A program made the position numbers and the translations under genes. Source: Streptomyces lateritius (GTDB lineage: Bacteria; Actinomycetota; Actinomycetes; Streptomycetales; Streptomycetaceae). Taken from it: a stretch of 64,000 nucleotides of DNA. How positions within the stretch are numbered: the stretch's first letter is position 1; each line of letters begins with the position of its first letter. The notes beneath the pieces were generated by a model, which was not told where the DNA came from, made no database searches, and worked only from the letters and a program-made list of their open reading frames with translations. Below are positions 42,687-51,223 of this stretch, in pieces. The stretch lies in contig NZ_BMTO01000002.1 of assembly GCF_014649715.1 (NCBI RefSeq), positions 62,001 to 126,000 on the forward strand, in the 5' to 3' direction.

Positions 42687-43451
42687 TCATTCGGTCCGGG
42701 CGGCCATGACCTCGATGCCCGCGATCAGGATGTCGAGGGCGTAGGCGAAGTCCCGCTCCCAGATGTCGCTGACGCTGCCGTGCGAGACGCGCTCGTCCAG
42801 GATCTCCTTCATGTCCGCGACCTGTACCGCGAATTCCGGATCGTCGCGGAAGGCCGAGACCGCCTCCGTGAAGAAGTCGTCCTGCGACATACCGGCCTCC
42901 GCCGCGCGCCGGCCGAACTGGGACTCCAGCGTCCCGTAGCCGTACACGAACTGGAAGACCGCCGACATCGCGCCCGGCAGGCCGTGCAGCGGCAGGCCGG
43001 TGTCCCTGATCGCCTCCTGGATCTTGGTGCCGACGGCGATGGCGTTCGGTCCGATGTTCAGGTACGAGCCGGCGCACGGCGAGGCCCAGGCGTGACGGAC
43101 GAGCATGCGGCGGAAGGCGAGGGCGAGCGCCCGGATGCGCCCCTGCCACCCCCCGGCGGCGTCGACGGCGGCGAGGTCGATCTCGCCGTAGAGGGCGTCG
43201 AGCGCGAACTCGATGATGTCGTCCTTGGTGTCCACGTACCAGTAGAGCGACATCGCGGTGACGTTCAGCTCCGCCGCGAGCCGGCGCATGGAGAACTTGG
43301 CGAGGCCCTCCTCGTCCAGCATCCGGATCGAGGCGGCCACGATCCGGTCGCGGTCGAGCCCGGCGGGGCCGCCCCCCGCGCGGGCGGCCCTCTTCTCGAG
43401 CCAGACGCTGGAACGCGCCGGGTTCTTCGCCCGGTCGGCTGCCTTCACCAT
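42687..43451 (-). CDS. TetR family regulator with TetR_C-type domain (downstream of MFS)
   Basis: 254 aa from the ATG at 43451, chosen for GAGGAGG 7 bases upstream. Helix-turn-helix: RDRIVAASIRMLDEEGLAKFSMRRLAAELNVTAMSLYWYVDTKDDIIEFALDALYGEI, of the same class as the regulator at 20945-21745. The C-terminal ligand domain is of the TetR type. It follows the MFS gene by 33 bases on the same strand, so both belong to one operon behind the GTAC-box promoter at 45083-45144, which it probably represses. Confidence 0.92.
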   Translation of the reverse strand: MVKAADRAKNPARSSVWLEKRAARAGGGPAGLDRDRIVAASIRMLDEEGLAKFSMRRLAAELNVTAMSLYWYVDTKDDIIEFALDALYGEIDLAAVDAAGGWQGRIRALALAFRRMLVRHAWASPCAGSYLNIGPNAIAVGTKIQEAIRDTGLPLHGLPGAMSAVFQFVYGYGTLESQFGRRAAEAGMSQDDFFTEAVSAFRDDPEFAVQVADMKEILDERVSHGSVSDIWERDFAYALDILIAGIEVMAARTE

Positions 43452-43484
43452 CGCGTTCCTCCTCGTCAACGATCGATGCCCATG

Positions 43485-45071
43485 CTATGCACCGGCCGTC
43501 TTCTTCTCGGACGGCTCCGACGGCTCGGACGGCTCGGACAGCTCCGACACCCCCGAGGGCGCGGCCTGCTCCACCCGCTTCTCGGACCGTTCGGCGCGCG
43601 CGAGCAGGGCCGCCGCCACCAGGCCACCCGCGAAGACGGCGATCGCGCCGACCAGCTGGCTGGTCTGGAGCCCCGAGGCGAAGGCGTCGGAGATCTCCTG
43701 CCGCTCCGCACTGCCGCCGGCCGCCGCGAGGGCTGCGGGCAGAGAGGTCGCGGTGACGGCGACGAGCGCCGCGAAACGGGCGTTGAGGACCGCTCCGAGG
43801 ACGGCGACACCGAGGCCGTTGCCGAACTCGGCGAGGGTGCCGTTGATACCGGCGCCCACTCCGGCCTTCTCCGGCGGGATCGCGCTCATGATCGCGTTGG
43901 CCATCGCCGGGGAGGAGACGGCGATGCCGCCGCCCATCAGGACGAGGCCGAGGAGCATGCCCCAGTAGCTGCCGTCCGTGCCGCCGCCGAGCAACGAGAT
44001 GCAGGCGAGGCCGCCGGCGACCAGGGACATGCCCAGCACGACGGTGGGCGGGGTGCCGAGCTTCATCACGATGCGCGGGCCGATGCCGGTGAGGTTGAGG
44101 CCGACGATCGTGAGCGCCAGCGGCGCCATCCGCAGACCCGCCTCCAGCGGCTCGTAGCCCAGCACGAACTGCAGGTGCTGGGTGAGCAGGAAGAGCGATC
44201 CGCCCATGCCGAAGACGACCAGGATCGAACCGCCGATGGCGCCGATGAACTTCTGGTTGCGGAAGAAGTGCATGTCGAGCATCGGGTACGGGATACGCAG
44301 CTCCCACAGCGCGAAGGCGCCGAGAGCGAGGACGCCGATCGCGGCCGGGATCAGCACGTCCGTGGAGAGCCAGCCGTGCTCGGGGCCGGTGATGATCGCG
44401 TACACGACGGCGGTCATGCCGATGGTGGAGAGCAGCGCGCCGAGCAGGTCGGGGCGCGCGCCCTGCGGGTTCTTGGACTCGGGCACGAGCTTGAGGACGG
44501 CGATCAGGCCGACGACCGCGACCGGGATGTTGATGAGGAAGATCATTCCCCACCAGAAGTGGTCGAGGATCACGCCGCCGATCAGCGGTCCGCCGGCGAA
44601 GCCGAGCGAGGCGACCGTGGACCAGAGCGCGATGGCCTTGACCCGCTCGGAGTCGTCGAAGATCTGCATGACGACGGCGAGCGTGGTGGTCATGAGCAGC
44701 GCGCCGCCGACGCCCATGCCCGCGCGGGCGGCGATCAGCTGCGCCGTGGAGCCGGCGAGTCCGGCGGCGAGCGAGCCGAGGCCGAAGAGCGCGAGTCCGG
44801 TGGCGAGGAGCTTCTTGCGGCCGTAGCGGTCGGCGGCGTTGCCGGCGGTGAGGAGCAGGCCGGACTGGACCAGCGAGTACGCGTTGATCATCCACTGGAT
44901 GTCGGCGGTGGTCGCGTGGAGTTCTGCGGTCAGCGAGGGGATCGCGACGCTCAGGACGGTGTTGTCGAGCAGCACGGTGAGCTGGGCGAGGCAGATGACC
45001 CCGAGGATCAGCCAGCGCTGCGGGTGCCCGCCGGTGGGGGCGGGGTGGGACTCGGCGGTCGTCGCCGTCAT
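43485..45071 (-). CDS. MFS drug-efflux transporter, DHA2 family, in operon with TetR
   Basis: 528 aa from the ATG at 45071 (AAGGAGCC upstream). The first helix carries LAQLTVLLDNTVLSVAIPSL; NAADRYGRKKLLATGLALFGLGS is motif A and AARAGMGVGGALLMTTTLAVV is motif B; about 14 helices. The C-terminal tail is unusual, with repeated Ser-Glu-Pro units (SELSEPSEPSEPSEPSEKK) encoded by a 9-bp DNA repeat. Multidrug or antibiotic export is the family role; the substrate is unknown. It is first gene of an operon with the downstream TetR gene. Confidence 0.93.
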   Translation of the reverse strand: MTATTAESHPAPTGGHPQRWLILGVICLAQLTVLLDNTVLSVAIPSLTAELHATTADIQWMINAYSLVQSGLLLTAGNAADRYGRKKLLATGLALFGLGSLAAGLAGSTAQLIAARAGMGVGGALLMTTTLAVVMQIFDDSERVKAIALWSTVASLGFAGGPLIGGVILDHFWWGMIFLINIPVAVVGLIAVLKLVPESKNPQGARPDLLGALLSTIGMTAVVYAIITGPEHGWLSTDVLIPAAIGVLALGAFALWELRIPYPMLDMHFFRNQKFIGAIGGSILVVFGMGGSLFLLTQHLQFVLGYEPLEAGLRMAPLALTIVGLNLTGIGPRIVMKLGTPPTVVLGMSLVAGGLACISLLGGGTDGSYWGMLLGLVLMGGGIAVSSPAMANAIMSAIPPEKAGVGAGINGTLAEFGNGLGVAVLGAVLNARFAALVAVTATSLPAALAAAGGSAERQEISDAFASGLQTSQLVGAIAVFAGGLVAAALLARAERSEKRVEQAAPSGVSELSEPSEPSEPSEKKTAGA

Positions 45072-45082
45072 GGGGACAGGCT

Positions 45083-45144
45083 CCTTGTACGGTGTACGGG
45101 ACTGGGTCTCGTACACCGTACAAGGGCTCTCGTACGCTGTATAG
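45083..45144. promoter_or_regulatory. Operator region of the MFS-TetR operon: long palindrome plus a third GTAC box
   Basis: CCTTGTACGGTGTACG (45083-45098) is repeated exactly in inverse orientation at 45110-45125, spacer 11. A third box GTACGCTGTATAG lies at 45132-45144 and differs by one base from the box at 21798-21810 before the UvrA-like gene. Located 12-73 bases upstream of the MFS start codon. Confidence 0.78.
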
Positions 45145-45147
45145 GGA

Positions 45148-47310
45148 TTATTTCTTCCGGGTCAGGTCGTAAAAGGTGGCGCCGTCCACGGTGACCTTCT
45201 CGAAGGTGGCCGCGACCCAGGTGGAGATCTCGGAGCTGGAGCCGCCGCCGGGGCCCGTGCGCATCTCCCCACCGCCCGCGCCGCCGCCGGCGACGAAGTA
45301 GTGGATCTTCCCCTGGGCGACGTACTGCTTGAACCGGGCGAGGGTCGGGGACGGGTCGCTGCCGTTGAAGCCGCCGATCGCCATGACCGGCTCCCCGGTG
45401 GCGAGCTGGTAACTGGCCGCGTTCTGGGCGCCGACGGCAGCCGCGACCCAGGTGTGGCGGTCGGCGTTCTCCAGGAGCGCCGCCCTGGCCTTGGTCCCGA
45501 CGTTCGCGCCGTCGAGGAGACCGCCGGGACCCCCGAACCCTCGGGTCGGCCCGCCGCCGGCCCTCGGCGGGGTACCGGCCCCCGTACCGGGGCCGGCACC
45601 CCACGGCGCCATGCGCTGCCCGTCACCGGGACCCCCGGCCCGAGCACCACCACCGCCCGGAGCACCGCCGTCGGCGGTTCCACCGCCCGGAGCACCACCG
45701 CCCGGGGCCTCGCCCGTCGGAAGTCGGCCGCCGCCCGGCACCCCCCGCATCGCACCACCCGCGGGCCCCGCCGTCACGATCGAGCCCTGGTGTCCGACCC
45801 CCAGCGTCTCCAGCGTGTACGCGAAGGGGCCCGCGAGCCCCGCCGCCAGACCGAGCCCCGCGATCCCGAGTCCGATCCGCCGGTCGACCCGCCCCGCGAG
45901 CAGCAGCCCGAGGGCCGCGAGCGACCCCGCGATCAGGACCGCCCAGCGCAGCCACGGCAGCCAGTCGGGCGTCCGGCCGAGCAGCACGTACCCCCAGACC
46001 GCCGTCGCCGCGACCGTCACCGCGAGCGCCGCTGAGGCGGGGAACCGCGTGCGCTCCTCCCACAGGACGCTCGCGCCCATGCCGACGAGCGCCGCGATGT
46101 ACGGGGACAGGGCCACCGTGTAGTACTCGTGGAAGATGCCGGCCATGAAGCTGAACACGGCCAGGGTCGTCAGCAGCGAACCGCCCCAGACCAGGAACGC
46201 GGACCTGGCGGTGTCCGTCCTCGGCGCGCGCCGGGTGACGACGAGCCCGGCGAGGAGCAGGATCAGCGCGGCCGGGAGCAGCCAGGAGATCTGGCCGCCG
46301 ACCGCGTCGCCGAACATCCGCCCGACGCCGGTCTCTCCCCAGCCGCCGCCCTGACCGCCGCCCCGGCCACCGCCACCGCCGACGCTGCCGGTCTCGTTCC
46401 CGTTGATCCGGCCGAGCCCGTTGTAGCCGAAGGTGAGCTCGAGGAAGCTGTTGTGCTGCGAGCCTCCGATGTACGGACGGGAGGACGCGGGCCACAGTTC
46501 GACCAGGGCCACCCACCAGCCGGCCGAGACGATCATCGCGAGCCCGGCGAGGGCCAGCCGGCCGATCCGGCGGCCGAACCCGACCGGTGCGCACACCGCG
46601 TACACGAGCGCGAGCGGCGGCAGGATCAGGAACGCCTGCAGCGTCTTGGTGAGGAACGCGAATCCGAAGGCGACTCCCGCTGCGACGAGCCAGGTCATCC
46701 CGCTGCCCGCCGGTTCGAGCGCGCGCAGGACGCAGAGCACGGCGACCGTCATCAGCAGGGCGAGCAGCGCGTCCGGGTTGTTGAAGCGGAACATCAGCGC
46801 GGCGACCGGTGTGAGCGCGAGCACCGTGCCCGCGAGCAGACCGGCGCCCGCGCCGAACCGGCGCCGTACCGCCGCGTAGAGGACGGCGACCGTCGCCACC
46901 CCCATCAGCACCTCGGGGACGAGGATCTGCCAGGACCCGAGTCCGAAGAGACGCACCGACAGGGCCATCGGCCAGAGCGCGGCCGGCGGCTTGTCGACGG
47001 TGATGGCGTTGGCCGCGTCGAGGGAGCCGAAGAAGAAGGCCTTCCAGCTCTCGCCGCCGGCCTGGACGGCCGCGGAGTAGAAGGAATTGGCGTAGCCGGA
47101 GGCGCTCAGGTTCCAGAGATAGAGCCCGGCCGTGACGAGGAGGAGGGCGAGGAACGCGGGCCGCACCCAGGGCGCGTCGTCGGCCCGCCCGCGCCAGAGG
47201 CGGGCGAGGGGCGCTCCTGTGCCTGGCCGTGGGGCGTGCGAGGCGGTGACGCGGGCGGAGGTCACGCCGGCGGGTGTCGCCTGGGCGGGGGTCATCGGAT
47301 CGGCCGTCAT
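45148..47310 (-). CDS. Glycosyltransferase family 39 (ArnT/PMT-like) membrane protein
   Basis: 720 aa. About 12 membrane helices span residues 45-490. The first external loop has the GT39 acidic motif region (SGYANSFYSAAVQAGGESWKAFFFGSLDAANAITVDKPPAALW). External Gly-rich insert GGGGGRGGGQGGGWG and a second Gly/Pro-rich stretch of about 90 residues precede the extracytoplasmic C-terminal domain (KARAALLENADRHTWVAAAVGAQNAASYQLATGEPVMAIGGFNGSDPSPTLARFKQYVAQGKIHYFVAGG). GT39 enzymes transfer sugars from polyprenyl-phosphate donors outside the membrane. Its ATG overlaps the GT2-GtrA stop. Confidence 0.92.
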   Translation of the reverse strand: MTADPMTPAQATPAGVTSARVTASHAPRPGTGAPLARLWRGRADDAPWVRPAFLALLLVTAGLYLWNLSASGYANSFYSAAVQAGGESWKAFFFGSLDAANAITVDKPPAALWPMALSVRLFGLGSWQILVPEVLMGVATVAVLYAAVRRRFGAGAGLLAGTVLALTPVAALMFRFNNPDALLALLMTVAVLCVLRALEPAGSGMTWLVAAGVAFGFAFLTKTLQAFLILPPLALVYAVCAPVGFGRRIGRLALAGLAMIVSAGWWVALVELWPASSRPYIGGSQHNSFLELTFGYNGLGRINGNETGSVGGGGGRGGGQGGGWGETGVGRMFGDAVGGQISWLLPAALILLLAGLVVTRRAPRTDTARSAFLVWGGSLLTTLAVFSFMAGIFHEYYTVALSPYIAALVGMGASVLWEERTRFPASAALAVTVAATAVWGYVLLGRTPDWLPWLRWAVLIAGSLAALGLLLAGRVDRRIGLGIAGLGLAAGLAGPFAYTLETLGVGHQGSIVTAGPAGGAMRGVPGGGRLPTGEAPGGGAPGGGTADGGAPGGGGARAGGPGDGQRMAPWGAGPGTGAGTPPRAGGGPTRGFGGPGGLLDGANVGTKARAALLENADRHTWVAAAVGAQNAASYQLATGEPVMAIGGFNGSDPSPTLARFKQYVAQGKIHYFVAGGGAGGGEMRTGPGGGSSSEISTWVAATFEKVTVDGATFYDLTRKK

Positions 47311-48608
47311 CGGGAGGTCCTTGCGGTGGAGTCGGAATACGTGCCGCCCGCGTCCGGACGGCAGTCCGGGAAGACCCAGAGCCGGAAGAGGAGGAAGCGC
47401 AGGACGGTCGCGGCGAGGTTGGCGGTGATCAGGACGGCCAGCTCGGTGGAGCGGGCCGGGTCGCCGGTGGCCGCGGCGAGCGCGACGAGGGATCCGCTGG
47501 TCAGGGTGAGGCCGATGCCGAAGACGACGAGCCCCTGCGCCTGGTGGCGGACCGCACGGTCGCGTCCCCGGACCCCGAAGGTGAGCCGCCTGTTCGCGGC
47601 GGTGTTGGCGACCGCGGAGACCAGCAGGGCGGCCGCGTTGGCGAGTTGGGGTCCGAGGCCGAGCCGGAAGGCCGAGTACAACGCCAGGTAGAAGAGCGTC
47701 GACAGCACCCCGACGACACAGAAGCCGACCAGCCGGCGGGTCAGTCCGCCGGGCACGCCGACGAGTCGCCGGTCACGTGGGTCGTCACCGAAGGGGCGGG
47801 CCAGCCGGTCGAGCGGCAGCGAGCCGGTGGCGAGCGCCCGGCCCACCCGCCAGACGCCCTTCAGGTCGTCGGTCGCGGTCCGGACGATGTGGACCGTCGA
47901 GTCCGGGTCGTCGACCCAGTCGACGGGAACCTCGTGGATGCGCAGCCCGGCCCGCTCGGCGAGGACCAGCATCTCGGTGTCGAAGAACCAGCCGGTGTCC
48001 TCGACCATCGGCAGCAGGCGCTCCGCCACCTCTCCCCGTATCGCCTTGAACCCGCACTGCGCGTCGGAGAACCGGGCGGCGAGCGAGCCGCGCAGGATCA
48101 GGTTGTAGGCGCGCGAGATGAACTCCCGCTTCGGCCCGCGCACCACCCGCGAGGAGCGGGCGAGCCGGGAGCCGATCGCCAGGTCGGAGTGGCCGGAGAT
48201 GAGCGGCGCCACGAGCGGCAGCAGGGCGTTGAGGTCGGTGGACAGGTCGACGTCCATGTAGGCGAGGACGGGCGCGTCCGAGTGCGACCAGACGGTCCGC
48301 AGCGCCCGCCCGCGCCCCTTCTCCTCGAGCCGTACGGAGCGCACCTCGGGCAGCTTCGACGCCAGCGTCGCCGCCACCTCGGGGGTCCGGTCGGTGGAGG
48401 CGTTGTCGGCGACCGTGACGCGGAAGCCGTACGGAAAGGTCCGCGAGAGGTGGTCGTGGAGCCGCAGGACGCACGGCTCCAGGTCCTTCTCCTCGTTGTG
48501 GACGGGAATCACCACGTCGAGGACCGGCCGCCCGGCGGCACCGGCGGGCAGGTGGTCCCGGGCGGGGAGGGTGCCGGGCGTGGGCCCCGCGGTCGTCTGG
48601 GTTCGCAT
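47307..48608 (-). CDS. Polyprenyl-phosphate glycosyltransferase (GT2) fused to GtrA flippase-like domain
   Basis: 433 aa from the ATG at 48608 (GAGGG upstream). The cytoplasmic GT2 domain has LDVVIPVHNEEKDLEPCV, VADNASTDRTPEVAATLA, YMDVDLSTDLNALLPLV and SDAQCGFKAIRGEVAERLLP, as in dolichol-phosphate mannose synthase. Residues 290-425 form a four-helix GtrA domain (GLTRRLVGFCVVGVLSTLFYLALYSAF). Together they would make and flip a polyprenyl-phosphate sugar. The translationally coupled GT39 gene downstream is the likely user of this donor. Confidence 0.93.
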   Translation of the reverse strand: MRTQTTAGPTPGTLPARDHLPAGAAGRPVLDVVIPVHNEEKDLEPCVLRLHDHLSRTFPYGFRVTVADNASTDRTPEVAATLASKLPEVRSVRLEEKGRGRALRTVWSHSDAPVLAYMDVDLSTDLNALLPLVAPLISGHSDLAIGSRLARSSRVVRGPKREFISRAYNLILRGSLAARFSDAQCGFKAIRGEVAERLLPMVEDTGWFFDTEMLVLAERAGLRIHEVPVDWVDDPDSTVHIVRTATDDLKGVWRVGRALATGSLPLDRLARPFGDDPRDRRLVGVPGGLTRRLVGFCVVGVLSTLFYLALYSAFRLGLGPQLANAAALLVSAVANTAANRRLTFGVRGRDRAVRHQAQGLVVFGIGLTLTSGSLVALAAATGDPARSTELAVLITANLAATVLRFLLFRLWVFPDCRPDAGGTYSDSTARTSR

Positions 48609-48731
48609 GGCACAGACCCTCGCCGGGCCCGCTGTCACGGCCGTGTGATGAGCCTGTGCCCTGCCTGTGAGTCGGGCTCGGAACGCCCCCGCTCTACGGG
48701 CCACGGGCCGGGCTGCTGGCCGGATTACGGG

Positions 48732-50309
48732 CTACGGGTGGGACGGAAGGGCGACCGTGAAGACGGTCCGGCCGGGGGCGCTGCGGACGCTCACGTCGCC
48801 GCCGTGGGCGCGGGCGACCGCACGGACGATCGCGAGGCCCAGTCCCGTGCTGCCGCCGCCGGCATGGCGGGCGCGGGAGGCGTCGCCGCGGGCGAAGCGT
48901 TCGAAGACGTACGGGAGGAGGGCGGCCGGGACGCCCGGCCCGTCGTCCTCGATCTCGACGACGGCACCCGCACCGTCGCCCCGCACGCGCGCCGTCACAG
49001 TGGTGCCGGCCGGCGTGTGCGTACGGGCGTTGGCGAGGAGGTTGACCAGGACCTGGTGGAGACGGGCGCCGTCCGCCCGTACCTTGACCGTCTCCTCGGG
49101 CAGTTCGAGGTGCCACCGGTGATCGGGCCCGGCCGCCCGGGCGTCGCTCAGCGCGTCCACCACCAAGGGCGCGAGATCGGTGCTCTCGTACGAGAGCGGG
49201 CGTCCGGCGTCCAGCCGGGCGAGCAGCAGCAGGTCCTCCACGAGGCCCGTCATCCGGGTCGCCTCGGACTCGATCCGTCCGAGCGCGTGCCGGGTGTCGG
49301 GCCCGCACTCCTCCCGGCCGCGCCGGGTGAGCTCCGCGTACCCCCGGATCGAGGCCAGCGGGGTGCGCAGTTCGTGGCTGGCGTCCGCGACGAACTGCCG
49401 TACCCGGGTCTCACTGCGCTGACGGGCGCGGAGCGCGGAGTGGACGTGGTCGAGCATCCGGTTGATGGCCGCCCCGACCTGCCCGACCTCGGTGCGCGGA
49501 TCGGCCTCGGCGTCCGGGACCCGCTGGGGGAGGGCGACCTCGCCGCTGTGCAGCGGGAGTTCGGAGACCTGGGTGGCGGTCGCGGCGACGCGGCGCAGTG
49601 GCCGGAGCGCGACCCCGACGAGCGCCCCGCCGGCCAGCGAGGCGGCGGCGAGACCGGCGCCGGTGACGCTCACCTCGACGAGGACCAGGGTGGAGAGGGA
49701 GTCCTGGACGTCGGTCAGCGGGATGCCGACGAGATAGTCCCCGCGGATCCCGGAGGCGTACTCGACCCGGTAGTCGTCCATGCCGGGCAGCTCGACCGTA
49801 CGGGGCTCGCCGTCGCGCGGGACGGCGGCGAGGGCGGCGCGCTGGGCCGCGTCCAGCGCCCGGGCCCTGTACTTCGCCCCGTACGCCCCCTGTTCCGTCT
49901 GCGCGGAGACGGCGGCCTCGGCCGGCTCGCCGTCCACCACGGCCGCACCGAGCGTGCCGAGCGGCGCCCCGGGACCGTTGACGAAGTCGAGCGGCTGCTC
50001 GGAGCCGCTCCCGCCGGGAACCGTGCCCCGCAGCGCCTGCGGGGGCCCGGCGGCCCGGTTCGAGACGTGTCGCAGCTGCGTGTCGGCCTGGTCGTACAGG
50101 TAGGAGCGGTACGCGATCGTCGTCACCGCCCCGATCACGGCGGCGACGACGGCGATGAGCGCGAGGGCGGACACGACGAGCCGCGTCCTCAGAGTCCAGG
50201 GCCGGACCCGAAAGGCACGCCCCCGCGCGCTGGTACGGGTACGGGTACGTATCCCGGGCCGGGCGCCGCGACGCGGGAGCCGCCCCGCCCCTCCGGACCG
50301 ACCAGGCAC
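48732..50309 (-). CDS. Two-component sensor histidine kinase
   Basis: 525 aa from a GTG at 50309 with GTAGGAG upstream, 5 bases after the regulator's stop. Two membrane helices (LVVSALALIAVVAAVIGAVTTIAY; VEVSVTGAGLAAASLAGGALVGVAL) flank an external sensor domain of about 160 residues. A HAMP domain is next, then the H-box FVADASHELRTPLAS with His312, N-box QVLVNLLANARTH, G1 EDDGPGVP and G2 GGSTGLGLAIV. All catalytic residues are present. The N-terminal 35 residues are Arg-rich (GIRTRTRTSARGR). Signal unknown. It forms a pair with the upstream OmpR-type regulator. Confidence 0.94.
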   Translation of the reverse strand: MPGRSGGAGRLPRRGARPGIRTRTRTSARGRAFRVRPWTLRTRLVVSALALIAVVAAVIGAVTTIAYRSYLYDQADTQLRHVSNRAAGPPQALRGTVPGGSGSEQPLDFVNGPGAPLGTLGAAVVDGEPAEAAVSAQTEQGAYGAKYRARALDAAQRAALAAVPRDGEPRTVELPGMDDYRVEYASGIRGDYLVGIPLTDVQDSLSTLVLVEVSVTGAGLAAASLAGGALVGVALRPLRRVAATATQVSELPLHSGEVALPQRVPDAEADPRTEVGQVGAAINRMLDHVHSALRARQRSETRVRQFVADASHELRTPLASIRGYAELTRRGREECGPDTRHALGRIESEATRMTGLVEDLLLLARLDAGRPLSYESTDLAPLVVDALSDARAAGPDHRWHLELPEETVKVRADGARLHQVLVNLLANARTHTPAGTTVTARVRGDGAGAVVEIEDDGPGVPAALLPYVFERFARGDASRARHAGGGSTGLGLAIVRAVARAHGGDVSVRSAPGRTVFTVALPSHP

Positions 50310-50314
50310 CGCTC

Positions 50315-51166
50315 CTACTCCCCCGGCTTGATCAGGTAGCCGGCCCCACGCCGGGTGTGGATCATCGGCGAGCGCCCCGCGTCGATCTTCCGCCGCAGGT
50401 AGGAGATGTAGAGCTCGACGACGTTCGCCTGGCCGCCGAAGTCGTACGACCACACCCGGTCCAGGATCTGCGCCTTGCTCAGCACCCGGCGCGGGTTGCG
50501 CATGAGGTAGCGCAGCAGTTCGAACTCGGTCGCGGTGAGGTGGATCGAGTCCCCGCCCCGGGTCACCTCGTGGCTGTCCTCGTCCAGGGTCAGGTCCCCG
50601 ACCACGAGCAGCGACTCGCTGCGCGCCTGCGCCGCCCCGGAACGCCGGATCAGTCCGCGCAGCCGCGCCACGACCTCCTCCAGACTGAACGGCTTGGTGA
50701 CATAGTCGTCACCGCCCGCCGTGAGGCCGGCGATCCGGTCCTCGACGGCGTCCTTGGCGGTCAGGAACAGCACCGGAACCTCGGGCAGCTCGCGCCGCAG
50801 CCCGCCGAGCACGGTCAGCCCGTCCATGTCGGGCAGCATCACGTCGAGGATCACGGCATCGGGCCGGAACTCCCGCGCCGCACGCAGGGCCCCGGCCCCG
50901 TCGCCCGCGCTGTGGACCTGCCATCCCTCGTACCGCAGGGCCATGGAGAGCAGTTCGGCGAGCGACGCCTCGTCGTCCACGACGAGCACACGGACGGCTG
51001 TTCCGTCGGGCCGGAGCATGTCCGTCCGGGTCCGGGTCCGGTCGCCGCGCCGCGCGGCGCGAGGGGCGGGGGCCGTGCGCCGGACAGGAGGGGCGGGGGC
51101 TGTGTGCTGGGCGGCAGGTGCGGCGGTACGCGGGGCCGTGCTCCCCCGGGGCGTGGTCGCGGTCAT
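50315..51166 (-). CDS. OmpR-family response regulator
   Basis: 283 aa from the ATG at 51166; a start at 51019 would remove an Ala/Pro/Arg-rich leader of 49 residues. The receiver has VLVVDDEASLAELLSMAL, phospho-acceptor Asp108 (DAVILDVMLPDMDG), Thr (LFLTAKDA) and Lys (DDYVTKPFS). The winged-helix output is HLTATEFELLRYLMRNPRRVLSKAQILDRVWSYDFGGQANVVELYISYLRRKID. Three 6-bp direct repeats at 11-bp spacing lie just upstream, a typical OmpR-family target, so autoregulation is likely. Confidence 0.94.
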   Translation of the reverse strand: MTATTPRGSTAPRTAAPAAQHTAPAPPVRRTAPAPRAARRGDRTRTRTDMLRPDGTAVRVLVVDDEASLAELLSMALRYEGWQVHSAGDGAGALRAAREFRPDAVILDVMLPDMDGLTVLGGLRRELPEVPVLFLTAKDAVEDRIAGLTAGGDDYVTKPFSLEEVVARLRGLIRRSGAAQARSESLLVVGDLTLDEDSHEVTRGGDSIHLTATEFELLRYLMRNPRRVLSKAQILDRVWSYDFGGQANVVELYISYLRRKIDAGRSPMIHTRRGAGYLIKPGE

Positions 51167-51195
51167 GGTGCCACGCTGGAGCGGCGTACTGAGAT

Positions 51196-51223
51196 CTCCC
51201 TTTGCCTTCCCTGTGAATTCCCT
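51196..51223 (-). promoter_or_regulatory. Direct-repeat operator upstream of the response regulator
   Basis: On the minus strand AGGGAA, AGGGAA and AGGGAG occur at exactly 11-bp intervals (51223, 51212 and 51201 downwards). The first overlaps the stop codon of the upstream amidohydrolase gene. The phasing fits dimers of an OmpR-family regulator on one DNA face. Confidence 0.6.

Noticed and set aside
42438..45194. Plus-strand frame of over 900 codons opposite the MFS-TetR operon
   Set aside because: Charged Arg/Glu/Asp/Gly low-complexity translation typical of the frame antisense to GC-rich genes; the minus-strand genes have clear motifs and ribosome sites.
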